Shown: positions 1-8,976, numbered from the stretch's first letter. The stretch is 64,000 nt of DNA from Massilia sp. YIM B02763 (GCF_030412015.1 NZ_JASNRD010000003.1:62001-126000), one strand, 5' to 3'. The notes: generated from the letters alone by a model not told the origin. Made by a program: numbers and translations.

Positions 1-2
1 TC

Positions 3-908
3 GTGTTCGCCACGGTGCGCGAGCAGCGGGCCGCCCGGCGCTGGAGCATCTTCTTCAAGCTTTCCTTCCTGGTGCTGGCATTTTTCGCGATCTGGGCGTA
101 TTTCGACTTCAACTTCAGCGGAACCGACGCCGACGCGATGGGGCGCCACACGGCCCTGATCGAGATCGACGGCGCCATCGACACGGAAGGCAGCGGCTCC
201 GCCGACAGCGTGATCCCGTCGCTGGACAAGGCCTTCGCCGACCCCGGCTCGGCCGCGGTCATCCTGCGCATCGACAGCCCGGGCGGCAGCCCGGTACAGG
301 CCGGCATCATCGTCGACGAGATGTTGCGCATGAAGAAGCTGTATCCGAACAAGCCCCTGTACGTGGTCGTGGACGAGATCTGCGCGTCGGGCGGCTACTA
401 CATCGCCGCGGCGGCCGACAAAATCTACGTCAACAAGGCCAGCATCGTCGGCTCGGTCGGCGTCTTGATGGATGGCTTCGGCTTCACGGGCCTGATGGAC
501 AAGCTCGGCGTCGAGCGCCGCCTGCTGACGGCCGGCGAGAACAAGGGTTTCCTCGATCCTTTCAGTCCCCAGACGGAGAAACAGAAGCAGCACGCCTTGT
601 CGATGCTGAGCGAAATCCACCAGCAGTTCATCGCCGTCGTGCGTGCCGGCCGCGGCAAGCGCCTGAAGGAAACGCCGGAGATCTTCTCGGGCCTGTACTG
701 GACCGGGGCCAAGGCGGTGGAAATGGGCCTGGCGGACGGCTTCGGCACGGTCGACACGGTTGCCCGCGACGTCGTCAAGGCCGAGGACATCATCGACTAC
801 ACGGCGCACGAAGGCTTGCCGGAACGCGTGCTGAAGAAATTCGGTGCCTCGGTCGGTGCCGGCGCGGTGCACTCCATCTACAAGGGCGCCGTACCTGCGC
901 TGCGTTGA
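3..908 (+). CDS. sppA: S49 signal peptide peptidase SppA (5' truncated by window edge)
   Basis: Membrane-anchored serine protease of family S49, thought to degrade signal peptides left in the inner membrane. The readable part (301 codons from a GTG at base 3) begins inside the cytoplasmic tail; the true start is probably to the left of the window, since family members carry about 20-30 more residues before the VREQRAARRW stretch. One transmembrane segment lies at about residues 17-35 (FFKLSFLVLAFFAIWAYF). The catalytic serine is S129 in CASGGYY and the general-base lysine probably K181 in GENKG, the order seen in short, single-domain SppA proteins. DSPGGSP at about residues 91-97 is the usual crotonase-like loop. 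Transcribed toward the small RNA locus. Family assignment is secure; the start is not. Confidence 0.93.
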   Translation: MFATVREQRAARRWSIFFKLSFLVLAFFAIWAYFDFNFSGTDADAMGRHTALIEIDGAIDTEGSGSADSVIPSLDKAFADPGSAAVILRIDSPGGSPVQAGIIVDEMLRMKKLYPNKPLYVVVDEICASGGYYIAAAADKIYVNKASIVGSVGVLMDGFGFTGLMDKLGVERRLLTAGENKGFLDPFSPQTEKQKQHALSMLSEIHQQFIAVVRAGRGKRLKETPEIFSGLYWTGAKAVEMGLADGFGTVDTVARDVVKAEDIIDYTAHEGLPERVLKKFGASVGAGAVHSIYKGAVPALR

Positions 909-942
909 ATTCCGAGCACCCCGAGCGGCCTCGATATTTGCC

Positions 943-970
943 TTGAAACTCGCGTGCCGTCGTCTATAGT
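943..970 (+). promoter_or_regulatory. Sigma-70-type promoter for small RNA locus
   Basis: TTGAAA at 943-948 and TATAGT at 965-970 are separated by 16 bp, a good match to the housekeeping promoter consensus (5/6 each at the strongest positions). It lies 34 bp after the sppA stop and predicts a start near 977. No credible protein start with a ribosome binding site follows, which is why a non-coding transcript is proposed. Confidence 0.6.
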
Positions 971-976
971 TGGTGT

Positions 977-1120
977 GTGATCGGCGCGAAGACGGCAGGA
1001 ATCCGGTTCATGCCATGTCGAGACGGTTGCAGACCCGCATGCGTGCGGTTTAGAGAGAACGCCATTCCTCGAGCTGGTATCCCCCCGTGGGACGGAAACG
1101 ACGGCGCAAGCCGTCGTTTT
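977..1120 (+). ncRNA. Putative small RNA, about 144 nt, class unknown
   Basis: A stretch bounded by a sigma-70-like promoter upstream and an intrinsic terminator downstream, without a convincing reading frame. Hairpins can be drawn inside it: GGCA pairing with TGCC around 1000-1020 and CCGCA/TGCGG around 1036-1049, ending in the terminator stem. I tried 6S RNA, 4.5S RNA and tmRNA by eye and none fits, so no family name is given. An independent RNA or an untranslated remnant are both possible. Confidence 0.45.
1096..1119 (+). terminator. Intrinsic terminator with GCAA tetraloop
   Basis: Perfect 10-bp stem: AAACGACGGC (1096-1105), loop GCAA (1106-1109), GCCGTCGTTT (1110-1119), then T-rich TCATTT. 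Because the stem is symmetric it may also stop the leftward gene that ends at 1139. Confidence 0.75.
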
Positions 1121-1138
1121 CATTTGTACGCGGCAAGT

Positions 1139-1456
1139 TCAGCGCGGGTAGGGGCAGACGAGGGTCGGATCGCCGCCCTCGTGCAGCGGACAGAGGCGCA
1201 TTTCCGGCAGTGCCTGGTGAAAGCCGCCGTCCTCGAACCACGATTGGAGCGCGCGCTGCGCATGGTCGAACCAGGCAGCGCGCAAGGGCTTGTTTTCGGC
1301 AGCGAATACATGAGGAATGTCGCCGCCGCGGGTCCAGCGCGCCAGCGCCAGGCGGGTGGGGAAGAGCGCGGCGTGTTCCTGGGCCACTTGCGCATTGCGG
1401 CTTGTGGCCGCCGGCGCAAGAGGGATGTTGCGGTGTTGTTTTTTTTCGATCTGCAC
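1139..1456 (-). CDS. Hypothetical protein, 105 aa
   Basis: Unrecognised small cytoplasmic protein. The open frame extends further upstream, but the best start is GTG at 1456, which has GAGG about 6 bases upstream (CGAGGCCAAC-GTG) and begins the charged sequence VQIEKKQHRN. The C-terminal two thirds look like a real folded domain: WTRGGDIPHVFAAENKPL, then an aromatic-rich helix (AWFDHAQRALQSWFEDGG), then a tail with two cysteines, CPLHEGGDPTLVCPYPR. No signal peptide, membrane segment or known motif is seen. It is transcribed toward the terminator at 1096-1119. Codon use is like that of the neighbours, which supports coding; function unknown. Confidence 0.6.
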   Translation of the reverse strand: MQIEKKQHRNIPLAPAATSRNAQVAQEHAALFPTRLALARWTRGGDIPHVFAAENKPLRAAWFDHAQRALQSWFEDGGFHQALPEMRLCPLHEGGDPTLVCPYPR

Positions 1457-1662
1457 GTTGGCCTCGTTTCGGTTGGTAATCGTCGGCGTCAGTCCTACAG
1501 AGTCTAGGTTGGTAGTCCTACACTCAATACATGTAGGTCGATTCCTAACGCGGGATTCAGTGTAGCAATGGCTTTTTAGTGTCTCTTGAGGTGTGTCAAA
1601 CGAGTTCTTGCTCAGAGTTGAAACGCCGTATTTTAGAAATTTCGTAAATACTGCACGGAATT

Positions 1663-1690
1663 TTGCCGGGTGTGAGCCATCTGTTACAGT
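1663..1690 (+). promoter_or_regulatory. Extended -10 promoter, apparently leaderless
   Basis: TTGCCG (1663-1668), 16 bp, then TG-T-TACAGT with the -10 hexamer at 1685-1690. The expected transcription start falls at about 1697-1698, the A of the ATG of the pseudouridine synthase gene. No Shine-Dalgarno sequence lies before that ATG, consistent with a leaderless message. Confidence 0.4.
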
Positions 1691-1697
1691 GGCGCCT

Positions 1698-2414
1698 ATG
1701 AGCAAACTTTCCCTTGACCGCGTGCTGCAATCGCAGGGCTTTGGCACGCGCAAGTACTGCCGTGCCTTGATCGAAGACGGCGATGTCGCCATCGGCGGCG
1801 ACGTCCAGACGAGCTACAAGACCCTGGTGGAGACCGACGGACTGGTCCTGACCGTCTTCGACGAAGAGTGGGTCTACCGCGAACACGTCTATCTCGCCTT
1901 GTACAAACCGGCGAACTTCGAGTGCTCGCGCAAGCCGAGCCACCATCCGGGTGTCCTGACCCTGTTGCCGGAACAATTTACGTGGCGCGAAGTCCAGCCC
2001 GTGGGCCGACTCGACCACGACACGACGGGGCTGCTGCTGATGTCGGACGACGGTCCCTTCATCCACGCCCAGTCGTCGCCCAAGCGCCATATTCCCAAGG
2101 TGTACCAGGCGACCACGCAGGATCCCGTGACCCAGGCCCTGGTCGACCAGCTGCTGGCGGGAGTGCAATTGCACGATGAACCGGCGCCATTGGCGGCCCT
2201 GCATTGCGTGCAGCGCGGCGAGCACCAGCTCGAGATCGTGCTGGAACAGGGGAAGTACCACCAGGTCAAGCGCATGCTGGCGGCGGCCGGGAACCACTGC
2301 GCGGCGCTGCACCGTTCCCAGATCGGCGGCCTGACGCTGGAAGCGCTCGGCCTGAAGGAAGGCGAGTGGTGCTTCCTGGAGCCGGCCCAGCTGGACTTGC
2401 TGGTCCCCGGCTGA
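1698..2414 (+). CDS. RsuA-family 16S rRNA pseudouridine synthase
   Basis: Isomerises a uridine in rRNA to pseudouridine. An N-terminal S4 RNA-binding domain (about residues 1-60, LDRVLQSQGFGTRKYCRALIEDGDVAIGG) is followed by the RsuA/RluB/E/F catalytic domain. The catalytic aspartate is D106 in GRLDHDTTGLLLMSDDG, and the C-terminal KYHQVKRMLAAAGNHCAALHRSQIG motif is typical of this subfamily. At 238 residues it is close to E. coli RsuA (231). The frame is open 105 bases upstream, but the ATG at 1698 starts the S4 domain (MSKLSLDRVL) as in relatives. RsuA (U516 of 16S) is the likeliest member; RluE-like specificity cannot be excluded from sequence alone. Confidence 0.9.
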   Translation: MSKLSLDRVLQSQGFGTRKYCRALIEDGDVAIGGDVQTSYKTLVETDGLVLTVFDEEWVYREHVYLALYKPANFECSRKPSHHPGVLTLLPEQFTWREVQPVGRLDHDTTGLLLMSDDGPFIHAQSSPKRHIPKVYQATTQDPVTQALVDQLLAGVQLHDEPAPLAALHCVQRGEHQLEIVLEQGKYHQVKRMLAAAGNHCAALHRSQIGGLTLEALGLKEGEWCFLEPAQLDLLVPG

Positions 2415-2452
2415 TCTCGACGCAGGCTGTTTCCCCACCGTTTCCTCTTCGG

Positions 2453-2476
2453 CGGCCGCTCCTTGCGGCCGTTTTT
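2453..2476 (+). terminator. Intrinsic terminator after pseudouridine synthase
   Basis: CGGCCGC (2453-2459), loop TCCTT, GCGGCCG (2465-2471), followed by TTTTT (2472-2476). Seven G/C pairs and a U-tract make this a textbook factor-independent terminator. Confidence 0.85.
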
Positions 2477-2610
2477 CCAGCTTTCCTCGCGGCGCGCCAC
2501 GGAACGCGAGCGCGGTGCCGTTGGCGTGCGCCATGCGCGACGATTTTCCGCGACACTCTCGTCGAGCTCTTGTCAAAGTTGCACAAGACCAGATCAACTT
2601 CGAAGAAACC

Positions 2611-3765
2611 ATGTCCGCGACCCACACCCGATTCCTTGCGCTATTACCCCTACTCGTTCTTCACCCGGCTTTCGCCCAACAGGGCGCGGCGCCACTGGCC
2701 GCTTGTACGAGCATCGCGGACGCGGCCCAGCGCCTGGCCTGCTACGACCGCGCCGCCGGCGTAGCGCCGACTGCCGGCGCGATTGCCGGCGCGACCACCG
2801 GCGCGTCCACCGTCCAGCCCGCGCCGACGGCTGCCGGCGTCACGCCCAGCGCCGTCGCCGCCACGGCCGGCAGTGCCGCCCAGGCATCGACCACGCCCCA
2901 GCCGGGTTCGCCCGCCGCGCGTACGGATCCGGAAGTCGAGGCCGCCCTCGACCTTTCCCCGGACCGCCTGCGCGGCTTCAGCCTGTCCGACCATTGGGAA
3001 CTGGACCAGGGCGACAAGCGCGGCATTTTCAATTTCCGCCCGCACAACGTGAACTACCTGATGGTGACGCGCACCGCCCATCCGAACAATGCACCGTACC
3101 GGCCGTTCCGCGACATCTCGGACCTGGCCACCGATTTGTCGCATTCCGAACTCGTGTTCCAGCTGGGCTTCAAGACCAAGCTGGTCGAAAGCGCCTTCGG
3201 CAAGCCGGTGGATGTCTGGTTCGGCTATACGCAGAACAGCTTCTGGCAGGCCGGTAACCGCAAGGCGTCGAGCCCCTTCCGCGAGACCAATTACCAGCCC
3301 GAGCTGATGGCGGTGACGCCGCTGGACTTCAATGTACTCGGGATGCGGGCACGCTTCCTTAATCTGGGTATCGTCCACCAATCGAACGGACAGGCGTCGA
3401 CGTTGTCGCGCAGCTGGAACCGCGTCTATGCCCAGCTGGGCCTGGAGCGGGGCGGCTGGACCGTGAGCGGGCGCGTGTGGAAGCGCATCAACGAATCCGC
3501 CGCCGACGACAACAACCCGAACATCGTCGACTACATGGGGCGGGGCGACCTGAACGTCACCTACCGCAACAACGGCCACGATTATTCCGCGCTGATCCGC
3601 CGGAACTTCTCGACCGACAGGGGCGCCGTGCAGCTGAGCTGGGCCTTCCCGCTGGCCGGCCACTTCAAGGGCTACGTCCAGTACTTCTCCGGCTACGGCC
3701 AGAGCCTGATCGACTACGACTACTACCAGAACTCGGCCGGCATCGGCATCCTGGGAACGTTCTGA
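2611..3765 (+). CDS. pldA: Outer-membrane phospholipase A (OMPLA)
   Basis: Outer-membrane beta-barrel lipase (384 aa) that removes acyl chains from phospholipids in the outer leaflet. A Sec signal peptide ends near residue 23 (HPAFA-QQ). Residues 25-45 hold a CTSIADAAQRLACYDRAAG motif common in secreted beta-proteobacterial proteins, followed by an Ala/Thr-rich linker to about 110 that E. coli PldA lacks. The catalytic triad is visible with E. coli spacing: H256 and S258 in HQSNG and N270 in SRSWNR (12 residues after S258, as S144/N156 in E. coli). The protein ends in aromatic GIGILGTF, a typical barrel end. ATG 2611 is chosen because it starts the signal peptide; the frame is open further upstream. 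Confidence 0.95.
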   Translation: MSATHTRFLALLPLLVLHPAFAQQGAAPLAACTSIADAAQRLACYDRAAGVAPTAGAIAGATTGASTVQPAPTAAGVTPSAVAATAGSAAQASTTPQPGSPAARTDPEVEAALDLSPDRLRGFSLSDHWELDQGDKRGIFNFRPHNVNYLMVTRTAHPNNAPYRPFRDISDLATDLSHSELVFQLGFKTKLVESAFGKPVDVWFGYTQNSFWQAGNRKASSPFRETNYQPELMAVTPLDFNVLGMRARFLNLGIVHQSNGQASTLSRSWNRVYAQLGLERGGWTVSGRVWKRINESAADDNNPNIVDYMGRGDLNVTYRNNGHDYSALIRRNFSTDRGAVQLSWAFPLAGHFKGYVQYFSGYGQSLIDYDYYQNSAGIGILGTF

Positions 3766-3814
3766 CCTCCCCGGCGGCCGGGTACAATGGCGGATCGACG
3801 ATTCGATTTCCGCC

Positions 3815-4801
3815 ATGAAGCTAGCCACCCTCAACGACGGTGCGCGCGACGGCCAGCTGGCCGTCGTGGCGCGCGACCTCAAGACCGCCCACATCGCCGA
3901 CGGCATCGCGCCCACGCTGCAGGCCGCGCTCGACGACTGGGCCTTCATCGCCCCGCAGCTCGAGGCGCTGTACGCGGAATTGAATGCCGGCCGCGCGCGC
4001 CGGCCTTTCGACTTCGACCCGGTGCGCTGCATGGCGCCGCTGCCGCGCGCCTTCCAGCGGGCCGACGGCTCGGCCTACGTCAACCACGTGGAACTGGTGC
4101 GCCGCGCGCGCGGCGCCGACATGCCGGCTTCCTTTTGGGAAGAACCCTTGATCTATCAGGGCGGCAGCGACGACCTGCTCGGCCCCATGGACGACATCGT
4201 GCTGGCGCACGAGGAGTGGGGCATCGACTTCGCGTCCGAAGTGGCCGTCGTCACGGGCGACGTGCCGATGGGCGCCACGCCCGACGAGGCGCTGCGCCAG
4301 CTGCGCCTGGTCATGCTGGCCAACGATGTCTCGCTGCGCAACCTGATCCCGCCGGAACTGGCGAAAGGCTTCGGCTTCCTGCAATCGAAGCCGGCGACGG
4401 CCTTCTCGCCGGTGGCGGTCACGCCGGACGAACTGGGCGACGCCTGGCGCGACGGCAAGGTCCACCTGCCGCTGCGCTTGACCTGGAACGGCCGCCTCGT
4501 CGGCCAGCCGGATGCGGGCACCGACATGGTCTTCCATTTCGCCCAGCTGGTCGCGCACCTGTGCAAGACCCGCAACGTGCGGGCCGGCGCCATCGTCGGC
4601 TCGGGCACCGTGTCGAACCGCGACGCCTCGCGGGGGTACTCGTGCATCGCCGAGCAGCGCAGCCTGGAGACGATCGAGACAGGCGAAGCGGTGACGGCCT
4701 ATATGCGTTTCGGCGACACGATCCGCATCGAGATGCTGGACGAGAAGGGCAAGTCGATCTTCGGCGCGATCGAGCAGACGGTCAAGAAGCTGGAACGGTG
4801 A
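3815..4801 (+). CDS. Fumarylacetoacetate hydrolase family protein
   Basis: 328-residue cytoplasmic metal-dependent C-C bond hydrolase or related decarboxylase. The N-terminal domain (MKLATLNDGARDGQLAVV) is the small FAH N-domain; the core begins near residue 75. Probable metal ligands are around E142 (DFASEVAVVTGDV) and D171 (MLANDVSLRN), and the C-terminal IVGSGTVSNRD motif closes the active site. In many organisms such a protein works in tyrosine (homogentisate) catabolism, but no hmgA or maiA is nearby, so the substrate is open. It stands alone, convergent with the leftward gene ending 17 bp away. Confidence 0.88.
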   Translation: MKLATLNDGARDGQLAVVARDLKTAHIADGIAPTLQAALDDWAFIAPQLEALYAELNAGRARRPFDFDPVRCMAPLPRAFQRADGSAYVNHVELVRRARGADMPASFWEEPLIYQGGSDDLLGPMDDIVLAHEEWGIDFASEVAVVTGDVPMGATPDEALRQLRLVMLANDVSLRNLIPPELAKGFGFLQSKPATAFSPVAVTPDELGDAWRDGKVHLPLRLTWNGRLVGQPDAGTDMVFHFAQLVAHLCKTRNVRAGAIVGSGTVSNRDASRGYSCIAEQRSLETIETGEAVTAYMRFGDTIRIEMLDEKGKSIFGAIEQTVKKLER

Positions 4802-4817
4802 TGGCGCCGGCCACGCG

Positions 4818-5990
4818 TCAACGTCCGTTCCAGAAATCGTCGCCAGCGGCGCTGCCGCGCAGGTCCACCTCGACCGGCCGGCTGACGCGGCGCAGCGCGT
4901 CGGCGCGCAGCACGGTGCCGTCCGGCGCGTGCAGCCGGTACCACAGGAAGGCGACGCCGGCCAGGCGCACGCGCTGGCCCTTGAACAGGCCCGTGAACAG
5001 GCCGTCCTTCACGATGCTCAATCCCTCCAGGCGCAGGTCGACGTCCAGCACCAGCATGTGTTCCGTGCGCGCCGCATAGCCCAGGTAGCGGGCCGCGTTG
5101 TACAAGGGGCTCTTGTCGCCCGCTTCGCCGGCCCGGAGCGACTCGACGAAGGCGTCGACGCTTTTCAGTACCGCGCCGGCGGCGGCGGCGACGGCCGCCA
5201 GCGTTTTCTTCTCGTCGCCCTTGGCGCCGTCCGCGAGCTGCTGCACGATGGCGATGCGGTGGGCGAATTCGCCGCGCCTGTTTCCCAGCCGGCGCACGCG
5301 GGCCAGCAGGGCGTCGTGGCGCGTCTTGTCCAGTTCGCCGAGATAGCCGCTGCCCAGTCCGCCGATGCGGGCAGGGCAGTCGCGTTGGAGAAACGTCGCG
5401 AACAGGGCGCGGGCGCCCTCGCCGTAGGCCAGGCCTTCGGCTGCCACATTGGTCTTGAACAGGGCCGCCACGTCGGCCGCCGCCTTGAGCGTGGCGGGGA
5501 CGACGGTCAGCACGGTGAAGACGGCGGCGCCCGCCTTCCCGCCCCGCGGCAGGCGGGCGTCGATGACGGCCTGCAGTTCCTCGTTCTGCCGGACCAGGTC
5601 GGCATCCAGGCGGGCGATGGCGTCGTCGACGAGGCGCGCGGCCAGCATGCCTTGCGTAGCGGCGGGATCGTACAGCACCACCGGGCGCTCGGCCGGCAGC
5701 ACGGCGCAGACCTCGGCCGCCAGCTGCTGCGCCAGGTCGAAGGCGCGGACGAGGCCGGCCGCGCCGATAGCGCCCACATTGCTGGTGCCGGCCAGCGCCT
5801 TCGACGTCGACGGCGGCAGGCGCGCCAGCAGCTCGGCCTGCTGCGCCTCGGCAAGCGCGGCGCGCGCCTCCGCTTCGCGCGCGCGCGCCTGGGCCTCGGC
5901 CAGGGCGCTTGCCGCCGTGTCCTGCAGGGCGTGGGCCGGTGCGGCCGTCGCCAGCGCAGCGGCCAGCAGGCATCGTGTGAACGGACTCAT
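4818..5990 (-). CDS. Secreted or periplasmic protein of unknown function, 390 aa
   Basis: Not recognised. The ATG at 5990 is chosen over two upstream in-frame ATGs because AGGG lies 7 bases before it and the product then begins with a clean Sec signal peptide (MSPFTRCLLAAALATAAPAHA). Residues 22-60 are Ala/Glu/Arg-rich and probably form a coiled coil (ALAEAQARAREAEARAALAEAQQ). The middle is largely helical with a hydrophobic stretch around VFTVLTVVPATLKAAADVAALF; the C-terminal 100 residues look beta-rich (VLDVDLRLEGLSIVKDGLFTG...). Divergent from the rhamnose operon, with which it shares a 140-bp control region. Confidence 0.7.
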   Translation of the reverse strand: MSPFTRCLLAAALATAAPAHALQDTAASALAEAQARAREAEARAALAEAQQAELLARLPPSTSKALAGTSNVGAIGAAGLVRAFDLAQQLAAEVCAVLPAERPVVLYDPAATQGMLAARLVDDAIARLDADLVRQNEELQAVIDARLPRGGKAGAAVFTVLTVVPATLKAAADVAALFKTNVAAEGLAYGEGARALFATFLQRDCPARIGGLGSGYLGELDKTRHDALLARVRRLGNRRGEFAHRIAIVQQLADGAKGDEKKTLAAVAAAAGAVLKSVDAFVESLRAGEAGDKSPLYNAARYLGYAARTEHMLVLDVDLRLEGLSIVKDGLFTGLFKGQRVRLAGVAFLWYRLHAPDGTVLRADALRRVSRPVEVDLRGSAAGDDFWNGR

Positions 5991-6065
5991 GCGCATTCCC
6001 TGGCTTCCCATGGAGGGGACGAAGGCGATATTCTTGCAGGGCGACCGTCGCGAGAAGTTGAAAAT

Positions 6066-6093
6066 GCGCAACTTTTGCGCGAGTCTGTATAGT
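6066..6093. promoter_or_regulatory. Inverted repeat and -10 box between divergent genes
   Basis: GCGCAA-CTT-TTGCGC (6066-6080) is a perfect 6-bp inverted repeat, placed where a -35 box would be for the TATAGT at 6088-6093. No good -35 hexamer is correctly spaced, so the palindrome may be a regulator site that controls rfbBDAC or the divergent gene. Purely from sequence. Confidence 0.4.
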
Positions 6094-6133
6094 GGCGAAT
6101 CCGGCGACACGCGCCGGTGATGAAGGAGTGGAA

Positions 6134-7192
6134 ATGATTTTGGTCACAGGTGGTGCCGGCTTTATCGGCAGTAATTTTGTGCTCGACTGGTGCGCCGGCA
6201 CCGACGAGCCGGTGGTCAACCTGGACAAGCTGACCTATGCGGGCAACCTGGCCAACCTGGCGGACCTGGAAGGCGACGCGCGCCACGTGTTCGTGCGCGG
6301 CGACATCGGCGACTTCGAGCTGGTGCGCACGCTGCTGCGCACCCACCGGCCGCGTGCGGTATTGAATTTTGCCGCCGAGAGCCACGTCGACCGCAGCATC
6401 CACGGCCCCGGCGACTTCATCCAGACCAATATCGTCGGCACCTTCCAGCTGCTGGAGGCCGTGCGCGAGTATTGGGGGACATTGACGGGGGACGACAAGA
6501 CCGCCTTCCGCTTCCTGCACGTGTCCACGGACGAGGTCTACGGTTCCCTGCAGGCGGACGATCCCGCCTTCCGCGAAACGGACCGCTACGCACCGAACAG
6601 CCCGTACTCGGCCAGCAAGGCCGCCAGCGACCACCTGGTGCGCGCGTACTGCCATACCTATGGCTTGCCGGTGTTGACGACGAATTGCTCGAACAACTAC
6701 GGTCCCTATCACTTTCCGGAAAAGCTGATCCCCCTGTGCATCCACAACGCATTGGCCGGCAAGCCGCTGCCCATCTACGGCGACGGCCAGCAGGTGCGCG
6801 ACTGGCTGTACGTGAAGGACCACTGCGCGGCGATCCGGCGCGTGCTCGACGCGGGACGCGTCGGCGAGGTCTACAACGTCGGCGGCTGGAACGAACAGGC
6901 GAACCTGGACGTCGTCCGCATCCTGTGCGCGATCCTGGACGACCTGCAGCCGCGCGCCGACGGCCGTTCCTACCAGGAGCAGATTGCCTTCGTCGCCGAC
7001 CGCCCCGGCCACGACCGCCGCTACGCGATCGACGCCGGCAAGCTGGAACGCGAGCTCGGCTGGAAGCCGGCCGAGACCTTCGAGACGGGCATCGAAAAGA
7101 CCGTGCGCTGGTATCTCGAGCACCAGGACTGGGTACGGGACGTGACCAGCGGCGCCTACCGCGACTGGACGCTGCGCCAGTACGGGGCCTAG
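6134..7192 (+). CDS. rfbB: dTDP-glucose 4,6-dehydratase
   Basis: Second step of dTDP-L-rhamnose synthesis: converts dTDP-D-glucose to dTDP-4-keto-6-deoxy-D-glucose using bound NAD. Extended short-chain dehydrogenase with [10 protein letters not shown] at the N-terminus (Rossmann loop), the STDEVYG motif holding the catalytic Asp-Glu pair, and Y158xxxK162 in YSASK. 352 aa, normal for RmlB. ATG 6134 is preceded by GAAGGAG at good spacing; upstream codons of the frame do not match the family. First gene of the operon rfbB-rfbD-rfbA-rfbC; the next gene begins on the base after its stop. Confidence 0.97.
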   Translation: MILVTGGAGFIGSNFVLDWCAGTDEPVVNLDKLTYAGNLANLADLEGDARHVFVRGDIGDFELVRTLLRTHRPRAVLNFAAESHVDRSIHGPGDFIQTNIVGTFQLLEAVREYWGTLTGDDKTAFRFLHVSTDEVYGSLQADDPAFRETDRYAPNSPYSASKAASDHLVRAYCHTYGLPVLTTNCSNNYGPYHFPEKLIPLCIHNALAGKPLPIYGDGQQVRDWLYVKDHCAAIRRVLDAGRVGEVYNVGGWNEQANLDVVRILCAILDDLQPRADGRSYQEQIAFVADRPGHDRRYAIDAGKLERELGWKPAETFETGIEKTVRWYLEHQDWVRDVTSGAYRDWTLRQYGA

Positions 7193-8080
7193 ATGAACAT
7201 CCTGCTCACCGGCAAGGACGGCCAGCTGGGCGCCGAGCTGCGCCGTGCGCTGGCACCGCTGGGCGAGGTGACGGCCGCGGGCCGCGCCGACTGCGACCTG
7301 GCCGACGCGGACGCCGTGCGCGCGCTGGTGCGCCGCGCGCGGCCGGACGTCGTCGTGAACGCCGCCGCCTACACGGCCGTCGACCGCGCCGAAAGCGAGC
7401 GCGACCTGGCCTGGGCCGTGAACGCCGCCGCGCCCGGCGTGCTGGGCGAAGAGGCCGCACGGCTGGGCGCGCTCGTCGTGCATTACTCGACCGACTACGT
7501 GTTCGATGGCGCCAAGGAAGGCGCCTACACGGAAGACGATCTTCCCGCGCCCTTGAACGCCTACGGCGCCGGCAAGCTGGCCGGGGAGCGGGCGCTGGCC
7601 GCCGCCACGCCGCGCCACCTGATCCTGCGCACGAGCTGGGTGCTCGGCGTGCACGGCGGCAATTTCGCGAAGACGATGCTGCGCCTGGCGCGCGAACGCG
7701 ACAGCTTGCGCGTGGTCGCCGACCAGTACGGCGCGCCGACGCCGGCGGCGCTGCTGGCCGACGTGACGGCCCACCTGGTGCGGCAATATGCGCGCGAAGG
7801 CGGCGAACATTTTCCCTACGGGACGTATCATCTGACATCGTCCGGCGTCACCAGCTGGCACGGCTATGCCCGCCACGTGCTGGCCGCCGCGCTGGCGGCC
7901 GGCCACGCGCTGGCCACGACGCCGGACCGCGTGCTGCCCGTGACCACGGCGGACTATCCGGCGCCGGCGCGGCGCCCGGCCAACTCCTGCCTCGACACCA
8001 CCCGGCTGCGCCAGACCTTCGGCTTCGTCCTGCCGTCCTGGAAGGACGGCGTGGACGGGGTGCTGGCCCATCTTCTTTGA
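7193..8080 (+). CDS. rfbD: dTDP-4-dehydrorhamnose reductase
   Basis: Last step of the pathway: NADPH-dependent reduction of dTDP-4-keto-L-rhamnose to dTDP-L-rhamnose. 295 aa; Rossmann motif [10 protein letters not shown] near the start, STDYVFDG, catalytic Y124xxxK128 in YGAGK, and the C-terminal [12 protein letters not shown] substrate-binding motif of RmlD. Starts immediately after the rfbB stop, so translation is probably coupled. Confidence 0.96.
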   Translation: MNILLTGKDGQLGAELRRALAPLGEVTAAGRADCDLADADAVRALVRRARPDVVVNAAAYTAVDRAESERDLAWAVNAAAPGVLGEEAARLGALVVHYSTDYVFDGAKEGAYTEDDLPAPLNAYGAGKLAGERALAAATPRHLILRTSWVLGVHGGNFAKTMLRLARERDSLRVVADQYGAPTPAALLADVTAHLVRQYAREGGEHFPYGTYHLTSSGVTSWHGYARHVLAAALAAGHALATTPDRVLPVTTADYPAPARRPANSCLDTTRLRQTFGFVLPSWKDGVDGVLAHLL

Positions 8081-8097
8081 ACGTTCGAAAGACCATC

Positions 8098-8976
8098 ATG
8101 TCCGACACCACACGAAAAGGCATCATCCTCGCGGGAGGTTCCGGCACCCGGCTGTATCCGGTGACCCAGGCCGTCAGCAAGCAATTGATGCCTGTCTACG
8201 ACAAGCCGATGGTGTACTACCCGCTCAGCACGCTCATGCTGAGCGGCATCCGCGACGTGCTCGTGATCAGCACGCCGGAAGACACGCCGCGCTTCGCCGA
8301 ACTGCTGGGCGACGGCAGCCGCTGGGCGATGAACATCCAGTACGCCGTGCAGCCGTCGCCGGACGGGCTGGCGCAAGCCTTCCTCATCGGGCGCGACTTC
8401 ATCGGCCGCGACCCGAGTGCGCTGGTGCTGGGCGATAACATTTTCTATGGCCACAACCTGGCCGGCCAGTTGCTGCGCGCCAGCGCGCGCACCGAGAGCG
8501 CCACCGTGTTCGCCTACCACGTGCAGGATCCGGAGCGCTACGGCGTGGTCGAGTTCGACGGCGACCACCGCGCCATCAGCATCGAAGAAAAGCCGCGCGT
8601 GCCGAAGTCGAACTATGCCGTGACGGGGCTGTATTTCTACGACAAGGACGTGTGCGACATCGCCGCCGACATCCGGCCGTCGGCGCGCGGCGAACTGGAA
8701 ATCACGGACGTCAACCGCCGCTACCTCGAAGCGGGCAGGCTGGACGTGGAGATCATGGGGCGCGGCTTCGCCTGGCTCGACACGGGCACGCACGACAGCC
8801 TGCTGGAAGCGGCCAGCTTCATCGCCACCCTGCAGAAGCGCCAGGGCCTGCAAGTGTCCTGCCCGGAAGAGATCGCCTACCGCCAGGGCTGGATCAGCGC
8901 GGCCGACGTCGAGAGGCTGGCGGCGCCGCTGGCCAAGAACGGGTATGGTGCCTACCTGCTCAGCCTGTTGAAATGA
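8098..8976 (+). CDS. rfbA: Glucose-1-phosphate thymidylyltransferase
   Basis: First pathway step: dTTP plus glucose-1-phosphate to dTDP-glucose. 292 aa with the nucleotidyltransferase signature [13 protein letters not shown] (from about residue 11), the [17 protein letters not shown] block, LGDNIFYGH and the RGxLEITDVN region. ATG 8098 starts the usual short lead before KGIILAGG; the frame stays open far upstream but that part is rfbD out of frame. The gap to rfbD is 17 bp. Confidence 0.97.
   Translation: MSDTTRKGIILAGGSGTRLYPVTQAVSKQLMPVYDKPMVYYPLSTLMLSGIRDVLVISTPEDTPRFAELLGDGSRWAMNIQYAVQPSPDGLAQAFLIGRDFIGRDPSALVLGDNIFYGHNLAGQLLRASARTESATVFAYHVQDPERYGVVEFDGDHRAISIEEKPRVPKSNYAVTGLYFYDKDVCDIAADIRPSARGELEITDVNRRYLEAGRLDVEIMGRGFAWLDTGTHDSLLEAASFIATLQKRQGLQVSCPEEIAYRQGWISAADVERLAAPLAKNGYGAYLLSLLK

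Noticed and set aside
977..1120. 6S RNA, SRP RNA or tmRNA for the small RNA locus
   Set aside because: No SRP tetraloop core, no tmRNA tag or tRNA-like end, and no 6S-type long closing stem around a central bubble by eye.
977..1507. Plus-strand 176-codon frame after sppA
   Set aside because: Begins at the predicted RNA start with no Shine-Dalgarno, crosses the terminator and the antisense hypothetical gene, and has Arg-rich shadow composition.
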